A stretch of DNA of 64,000 bases, from assembly GCF_958298935.1 (NCBI RefSeq), contig NC_084933.1:31210334-31274333 (forward strand), in the 5' to 3' direction. The first letter of the stretch is position 1. Each line of letters starts with the position of its first letter. A program made the position numbers and the translations under genes. The notes beneath the pieces were generated by a model. The model had not been told where the DNA came from. It made no database searches and worked only from the letters and a program-made list of their open reading frames with translations. This document shows positions 59,807 through 64,000 of this stretch, in pieces. This DNA is from Phragmites australis (lineage: Eukaryota; Streptophyta; Magnoliopsida; Poales; Poaceae).

Positions 59807-62800
59807 AGAAGCGAAAGACACGTTAAAGTCGCAAATGGAGTCCAAGCAGATGTTGAAGCCATTGGCGACCTTCCTCTGGAGCTTGCTGATGGATTCACAT
59901 TAATTCTTAGAGATGTGCTTTATGTTCCCTCTTTACAGAGGAATTTGATTAGTGTTTCATGTTTGGACAATGATGGATATGATTGCCATTTTGGAAATGG
60001 CAAATGTAAGATAACATTCAATAATGCATGTGTTGGGATTGCTATCTTACAAAATGAGTTATATTTGTTATCACTACGTGATGAAGTAAATGTTATATGT
60101 GATAGTGAAAACGTATCCTCGTCTGCGGATGTAAACAGAAAACGAAAGCGAACTCAAGATGCGTCGTCGAAATTATGGCACTGTCGTTTAGGCCATATTT
60201 CGAGGGGGAGAATAGAGAGACTAGTAAAGAATGATATTCTTCCTCCATTAGAGTTCGCAGACTTAGAGCAATGCAGAGATTGCATAAAAGGAAAATATGT
60301 AAAGAAAATTAAGAAAAATGCCAAACGAAGCACAGGAATATTAGAAATAATCCACACAGACATATGTGGTCCATTTCCTGTGAAAAGTGTGGATGGTTTT
60401 GACTCGTTCATAACATTCACAGATGATTACTCCCGTTTTGGCTATATTTATCCAATTAAAGAAAGAACAGAAGCATTGGATAAATTTAAGATATTCAAAG
60501 CAGAAGTTGAGAACCAACACAGTTTAAAGATTAAGATAGTCAGATCTGACCGTGGAGGGGAGTACTACGGCCGTCATACCCCGTATGGACAGATTCCTGG
60601 ACCTTTTGCAAGGTTCTTACAAGAAAATGGAATAGTAGCCCAGTATTCGACACCGGGCGAGCCTCAGCAAAATGGAGTAGCTGAAAGGCGTAACCGTACC
60701 CTGATGGATATGGTGCGTAGTATGATGAGTTACTCATCCCTACCATTGGGTCTATGGATAGAAGCATTAAAGACAGCAATCCATATTCTCAATAGAGTAC
60801 CAAGTAAATCGGTGCCCAAGACACCGTATGAGTTGTGGACAGGGAGAGTACCCTCACTAAAGCATTTACGTGTGTGGGGGAGCCCAGCTGAGGCCAAGGT
60901 GTTTAACCCAAACATTGGGAAGCTAGATCCCAAAACAGTTAGTTGCCATTTCATTGGCTATCCTGAAAGATCGAAAGGTTATCGTTTCTACTGCCCTGAT
61001 AGACATACAAAGTTTGTGGAAACGAGACACGCAATCTTCCTAGAAGATGAGATGATGAGGGGGAGCGTGGTAGCTCGAGAGTTTGACCTTGAGGAGAAGC
61101 GGGAATATGTGCCCACTCCGTTGACTCATGAGCCATTCTTCTCACTACCCGTTGTAGCTGCACCGACAGTGGAAGACACTGTGATGCAAGCACCTGTGGT
61201 TGTCCCTCCTGTGGCAACAACGAATGAAGATGTGGAACCTGTGCTTCAGGAACCCATGGAAGCTATTGCCACAGATCAAGGGGAGCAACAACAGCCTCAA
61301 CTTGAAAATGTTCCAAATGTAGAGGCTCCTAGAAGGTCTCAAAGAGTGAGAAGATCAGCTATCCCTGACGATTATAAAGTGTATAACATTGAAGAGTTTC
61401 AAATGGAAGGTGATCCTACCTCGTTTGAAGAAGCCATGAGAAGCGAACACTCATCCAAGTGGCTTGAGGCCATGGAAGATGAGATAAGATCAATGAGTGC
61501 CAACGAGGTTTGGGACTTAGAGGTAATTCCTAAAGGAGCCAAAACAGTGGGCTGCAAATGGGTCTACAAAATAAAATATGACTCCCAAGGGAATATAGAA
61601 AAGTATAAAGCGCGACTTGTGGCAAAAGGCTTTACGCAAAGAGAAGGGATTGATTACAATGAGACCTTTTCTCCAGTCTCATGTAAAGATTCCTTCAGAA
61701 TCATAATGGCGCTGGTAGCCCACTATGATTTAGACTTGCATCAAATGGATGTAAAGACAGCATTCCTTAACGGGGATTTAGACGAGAGTGTCTATATGGC
61801 ACAACCGAAAGGCTTTGTCGTAAAAGGAAAAGAACGTCTGGGATGCCGCTTAAAGAAATCCATTTATGGGTTGAAACAGGCTTCAAGGCAGTGGTACTTG
61901 AAGTTTGATAAGACAATAAGACAGTTTGGGTTCAAAGAAAATGTAGAGGACAATTGTGTATATTCAAAGTTTAAAAGTGGAAAGTATATCTTTCTGATCT
62001 TATATGTGGATGACATCTTGCTTGCGAGTAGTGATGTCAGCCTAATGAAAGAAACAAAGAAGTTCTTGTCCTCGAACTTTGATATGAAAGATCTCGGTGA
62101 AGCTGCATATGTTCTGGGAATTGAGATACACCGAGATAGAAGCAAAGGGGTATTAGGACTGTCACAAAAGGCATACATAGAAAAGGTCTTGAAAAAGTTC
62201 AGTATGCATAAGTGTAGTGCCTCACCTGCACCCATAGTCAACGGCGATAGATATGGGGATTTTCAATGCCCAAAGAATCAATACGAGATCGATCAAATGA
62301 AAGTGGTACCATATGCTTCAGCTGTCGGGAGCTTACAGTATGCGCAAGTTTGTACACGCCCTGACATAGCTTTTGTCACCGGGTTACTTGGCAGATTTCA
62401 AAGTAATCCAGGACCAGAACACTGGAAATTGGTAAAGAAGGTCTTGCGTTATTTGCAAGGCACAAAAGGCCTCATGCTAACGTACAGAAAATCAGATTCC
62501 TTGCACATAGTAGGGTACTCGGATTCTGATTATGCGGGAGATGATAGAAAGTCCACGTCAGGGTACGTGTTTACTCTCGCAGGAGGAGCAATATCATGGA
62601 AAAGCTCCAAACAAACCGTCACTACATCGTCCACAATGTATGCCGAGTTTGTAGCATGTTACGAGGCAACGGGGCAGGTGAACTGGCTAAAGAAGTTCGT
62701 ACCCGGTTTAAAGGTGGTTGACGACATCTATAGACCACTAAAGTTATACTGCGATAATTATCCGGCAGTACAGTACGCTCACAACAATAAGTCAAGTGGT

Positions 62801-62977
62801 GCTGCCAAACACATTGACATAAAGTATTACGTTGTGAAGGATAAAGTCCGGGATCAAATCATAAGTCTCGAGCATATAAGTACAGCAAGGATGCTCGCGG
62901 ATCCGCTAACGAAAGGCTTACCACCCAACGTGTTCAAGGAACATGTAGCCGGCATGGGGTTAAGGGATAGCCTGTGA
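59807..62977 (+). CDS. Copia pol: integrase, reverse transcriptase, RNase H
   Basis: The open frame from 59807 to TGA at 62975-62977 holds the remaining protease end ([14 protein letters not shown]), GAG-pre-integrase ([16 protein letters not shown]), the zinc HHCC region, integrase core ([32 protein letters not shown]), and RT ([40 protein letters not shown] at about 62000-62030). RNase H follows ([20 protein letters not shown], then [11 protein letters not shown]). No internal stops. Integrase lies before RT, the Ty1-copia order. It needs translation from upstream, where the lesions lie. Confidence 0.95.
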   Translation, partial: RSERHVKVANGVQADVEAIGDLPLELADGFTLILRDVLYVPSLQRNLISVSCLDNDGYDCHFGNGKCKITFNNACVGIAILQNELYLLSLRDEVNVICDSENVSSSADVNRKRKRTQDASSKLWHCRLGHISRGRIERLVKNDILPPLEFADLEQCRDCIKGKYVKKIKKNAKRSTGILEIIHTDICGPFPVKSVDGFDSFITFTDDYSRFGYIYPIKERTEALDKFKIFKAEVENQHSLKIKIVRSDRGGEYYGRHTPYGQIPGPFARFLQENGIVAQYSTPGEPQQNGVAERRNRTLMDMVRSMMSYSSLPLGLWIEALKTAIHILNRVPSKSVPKTPYELWTGRVPSLKHLRVWGSPAEAKVFNPNIGKLDPKTVSCHFIGYPERSKGYRFYCPDRHTKFVETRHAIFLEDEMMRGSVVAREFDLEEKREYVPTPLTHEPFFSLPVVAAPTVEDTVMQAPVVVPPVATTNEDVEPVLQEPMEAIATDQGEQQQPQLENVPNVEAPRRSQRVRRSAIPDDYKVYNIEEFQMEGDPTSFEEAMRSEHSSKWLEAMEDEIRSMSANEVWDLEVIPKGAKTVGCKWVYKIKYDSQGNIEKYKARLVAKGFTQREGIDYNETFSPVSCKDSFRIIMALVAHYDLDLHQMDVKTAFLNGDLDESVYMAQPKGFVVKGKERLGCRLKKSIYGLKQASRQWYLKFDKTIRQFGFKENVEDNCVYSKFKSGKYIFLILYVDDILLASSDVSLMKETKKFLSSNFDMKDLGEAAYVLGIEIHRDRSKGVLGLSQKAYIEKVLKKFSMHKCSASPAPIVNGDRYGDFQCPKNQYEIDQMKVVPYASAVGSLQYAQVCTRPDIAFVTGLLGRFQSNPGPEHWKLVKKVLRYLQGTKGLMLTYRKSDSLHIVGYSDSDYAGDDRKSTSGYVFTLAGGAISWKSSKQTVTTSSTMYAEFVACYEATGQVNWLKKFVPGLKVVDDIYRPLKLYCDNYPAVQYAHNNKSSGAAKHIDIKYYVVKDKVRDQIISLEHISTARMLADPLTKGLPPNVFKEHVAGMGLRDSL

Positions 62978-63150
62978 TTCCTGGACTTCTAGGGCCCAAA
63001 AGTCAAAGAATCTGTTTCAAAACAGAGACGTGCTTGTAGCTACCAAATCTATCGGCGATTGACCGTGACGATGAAGTATGCTCTATGCAACTATCTGTGA
63101 TGGAATGGGATAAAAGTAAAAGTTTAAAAGTAAAAGTGTAGAGTGAGATC

Positions 63151-63161
63151 AAGGGGGAGAA
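63151..63161 (+). other. Polypurine tract
   Basis: AAGGGGGAGAA immediately before the 3' LTR, the expected primer for plus-strand DNA synthesis. Confidence 0.85.
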
Positions 63162-63648
63162 TGTTAGACTGATCTCTCACTAATTAAGCCCAACGGCTTA
63201 ATTAGAACCTTGACCCGCGCCCTGATCAGGGGCGTCCAGCCCATTATGGCTGGTGGGCCCCCGTCGCCAGCGCTATAAAAAGAGGTGGGGGCCGGGGCGC
63301 TCGGTACGAGGTTCACCGCGCCGCTAGTCACCCCACCGACACCTAAACCCTAACCGATCTAGAGGAGGGGGCGCTGTGCCGACGGGAAGCTCCACCTGGC
63401 CCTCTGCGTCACGCCCTGGACTACGTGCGCCTACGTCACCATCGTCGGACGCCGGCGAGCCCTTCTGCCCCGACCGTCGCTGCCCTAGCGCAGAGCTCCA
63501 CCGACGAAGCAGAGATGGCGGGTTCTAGCAACCTTACTCCAACCACTGGAGTCTCAGGTATGAACCAATCCATCTCCCCCCTCTCTCCCTTCTACTCTCG
63601 GTAGTGCGGTCATCAGATTGTTGAAGATGAACATCACATGTTCTAACA
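63162..63648 (+). repeat. 3' LTR
   Basis: 487 bases with two differences from the 5' LTR. It has the same hairpin (63180-63205), TATA box (about 63274), ATG (63515) and splice donor (about 63558). This copy could drive or splice into downstream DNA. Confidence 0.95.
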
Positions 63649-63900
63649 GTACTTTCATCAACATTTGATCGCTCGTCGTCAGGAGGTGTGGTGTGTGAAG
63701 TTGAGAGCTTATAGCAAGGACACTTTCTTAATTCTTGTTTTCAATATAATTCTAGAGATTGTAATAAGGAAGCACATGAGTTAGCAGCCTCGGGTGTGTG
63801 TCCTGCATAAGCTGAGCCTATTTTGGTCAGTTTACCTGATTGTATTCAGGACTTGTTGCTAGCGATTTAACAATATCGTCGTTAATGGAATTACTGTTCC
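63649..63900 (+). pseudogene. RNase H-like gene fragment, 3' part
   Basis: Continues the frame of 57118-57223 across the target duplication: VLSSTFDRSSSGG, then YNSRDCNKEAHELAASGV and LPDCIQDLLLAI. There are in-frame stops (TAG near 63707, TAA near 63808). The DCNKEAHELA motif is typical of plant RNase H-like (RVT_3) proteins. It was already dead or dying before or after the copia insertion. Confidence 0.65.
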
Positions 63901-64000
63901 ATCTAAAAAAATTGCTCTAGTATTCCTCTCGTATATAGCTTTGTCTATACTATACTAAGGACAAACGGAACATTCTGCGACCTTTTTGAAATTTTGCTGA
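63901..64000. other. Right edge, nothing recognised
   Basis: The last 100 bases carry no supportable feature. Confidence 0.3.

Larger units (their letters stand above)
57224..63648 (+). mobile_element. Full-length young Ty1-copia LTR retrotransposon
   Basis: A 6,425-base element with two 487-base LTRs, a GTACT target duplication on both sides (57219-57223 and 63649-63653), a tRNA-Met-type primer binding site just after the 5' LTR, and a purine-rich tract just before the 3' LTR. Domain order is gag, protease, integrase, RT, RNase H, so it is Ty1-copia. The LTRs differ at only two positions (the cg/ca in ctgatcgggg/ctgatcaggg and the t/c in cagtcc/cagccc). Two coding lesions mean this copy cannot make an intact polyprotein by itself. 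Confidence 0.96.

Noticed and set aside
1..64000. CRISPR array, operon, prophage or organellar gene cluster
   Set aside because: The window is eukaryotic nuclear DNA. No regular direct-repeat array, operon spacing or contiguous organelle genes are present.

Overview
This window is nuclear DNA from a grass, most likely a panicoid or close relative (inference). The signs are multi-exon genes with GT-AG introns, GC-rich first exons over AT-rich introns and intergenic DNA, many grass-type MITEs (Stowaway, Tourist-like, hAT-like), a plant mariner and Ty1-copia LTR elements. The proteins are plant orthologues. There is no bacterial, viral or organellar gene set. From memory, rice allantoinase and a rice ankyrin-type acyl-CoA-binding protein both map to distal chromosome 4, so the block is probably syntenic with that region; this was not checked.

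Host genes from left to right: TFIIH subunit TFB2/p52 (+, coding 1699-8084, 15 exons); bystin/ENP1, a 40S biogenesis factor (+, 8753-12214, 10 exons); an uncharacterised conserved Cys-rich protein (-, 18705-16458, 5 exons); allantoinase (+, 21519-25943, 15 exons); a chloroplast-type MutS2 with a C-terminal Smr domain (+, 30931-35215, 5 exons); an MLO seven-helix protein (+, 39553-44628, 15 exons); an SLC44 choline-transporter-like protein (-, 49691-45445, 10 exons); and a membrane-anchored acyl-CoA-binding protein with ankyrin repeats (-, 55676-52714, 6 exons). They are independent housekeeping or metabolic genes, not an operon or pathway. All eight models read open across every predicted splice junction with phases that agree.

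The space between them is transposon-rich. The most informative pieces are: (1) a complete Tc1/mariner element (26895-29720) with 26-bp perfect terminal repeats, a TA target duplication, an intact DD39D transposase and an unexpected second, antisense, acidic-repeat ORF, nested in an older element with about 400-bp inverted ends (about 26363-30705); (2) a very young Ty1-copia element (57224-63648) whose two 487-bp LTRs differ at two positions, flanked by a GTACT duplication and inserted into an older RNase H-like pseudogene. Its Gag reading frame appears to start inside the LTR and to be spliced over the primer binding site. A related solo LTR lies antisense in allantoinase intron 4 and keeps the same ATG-plus-donor layout.

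Other notable points: the last bystin intron has hallmarks of a U12-type AT-AC intron, and a diverged second copy of its terminal exon lies about 1.9 kb downstream. A 5' half of a mitochondrial-type tRNA-Lys lies antisense in a TFB2 intron. There are also several foldback MITEs, a Pack-type candidate, a decayed copia gag and an EF-hand pseudogene.
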